From Bacteroidales bacterium (lineage in GTDB: Bacteria > Bacteroidota > Bacteroidia > Bacteroidales > UBA932), in contig JAKSJG010000007.1 in the NCBI GenBank assembly GCA_024398365.1, positions 1-48,716 on the forward strand: 48,716 nt of DNA, read 5' to 3'. Below the pieces are notes generated by a model. It searched no databases. It was not told where the DNA came from and saw only the letters and a list, made by a program, of their open reading frames with translations. Both the position numbers and the translations under genes were made by a program. Positions 48,571-48,716 of this stretch are shown one piece after another; position 1 is the stretch's first letter; every line of letters begins with the position of its first letter.

Positions 48571-48716
48571 AAACCCCCTCGCGACCTCGAGTGTCTTCAG
48601 GCGCTGGCGGATCGGCGGCCATAGCGGGCTGTGATACCTTTCGGCAATGCATACCTGCGCTGCCAGGGCCAGCTGGGATATAGTTTCTAAAAATTATCGG
48701 TATCGCGATAGTTTTT

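Larger units (their letters stand above)
48020..48716. other. Non-coding repeat region at the window end
   Basis: About 700 bp with no supported gene: 163-bp repeat copy B, the second copy of the diverged flanking repeat, a six-unit tandem array, and near the end the perfect palindrome TATCGCGATA (48701-48710) followed by GTTTTT at the window edge. Open frames across it are low-complexity (Arg/His/Cys repeats) and judged spurious. Confidence 0.6.

Noticed and set aside
48067-48624. 185-residue frame with Arg/His/Cys repeats across the tandem array
   Set aside because: The protein is a by-product of a repeat length near 36 bp (12 codons). It has no ribosome site or known-family composition and crosses three repeat types.
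1-48716. tRNA, rRNA, tmRNA or other structured RNA genes
   Set aside because: Intergenic regions were read on both strands and no cloverleaf, rRNA or tmRNA-like sequence was recognised. A covariance-model search would be needed to exclude small RNAs.

Overview
The window comes from a strictly anaerobic member of the Bacteroidota, most likely order Bacteroidales. Supporting signs are TAnnTTTG-type -7 promoter elements, lipoproteins with fimbrillin-like N-termini, the DAHP synthase/chorismate mutase fusion, superoxide reductase, and an NAD(P)-linked [FeFe]-hydrogenase. I cannot name a genus from the sequence alone.

Layout. 1-3064 (minus): a surface lipoprotein with a beta-helix region, cut by the window edge, a 45-residue peptide gene upstream of it, and a TonB-C-domain protein. 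3200-6933 (plus): pyrH, frr, DAHP synthase-chorismate mutase and an exported amidotransferase-fold protein. 7007-10153 (minus): two paralogous lipoprotein/beta-barrel genes and an rRNA-methyltransferase-like gene. 10225-13825 (plus): pgk, lgt and a lipoprotein fusing a fimbrillin-like half to a class I glutamine amidotransferase. 13903-16414 (minus): ferritin, lipocalin and superoxide reductase, then miaA. smpB (plus) faces gcvP (minus). 19831-25443 (minus): the rod-shape cluster mreB-mreC-mreD-mrdA-rodA. Then ispD, an Lrp regulator, topA, a PBP1A, prmC and a dicarboxylate/amino-acid symporter.

33787-38265 encodes a four-subunit electron-bifurcating-type [FeFe]-hydrogenase (hndB-C-D-A order) behind a near-consensus promoter. 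About 2.4 kb further on, 40653-44389 holds a compact operon: DRTGG protein, RsbW-like ATPase, a divergent [FeFe]-hydrogenase-like protein, a second DRTGG protein, a PHP phosphoesterase and a second GHKL ATPase. The hydrogenase-like protein keeps the four cysteines of the H-cluster cubane but has Tyr in place of the proton-relay cysteine. I read it as a putative H2- or redox-sensing signalling operon next to the catalytic enzyme. radA and an exported peptidase C26 follow.

Two single-copy Y1 (HUH) transposase-like genes, resembling REP-associated tyrosine transposases (RAYTs), are each framed by their own repeat family. RAYT-1 (39332-40309), between the two hydrogenase loci, is framed by two doublets of a 24-nt palindrome. 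RAYT-2 (47117-48019) lies between two ungapped 163-bp direct repeats that fold into a nested hairpin, followed by a six-unit 35-36-bp array whose units are themselves hairpins. The hydrogenase-sensing operon and the two RAYT/repeat units are the parts most worth pursuing. No rRNA, tRNA, CRISPR array or complete insertion sequence was recognised.
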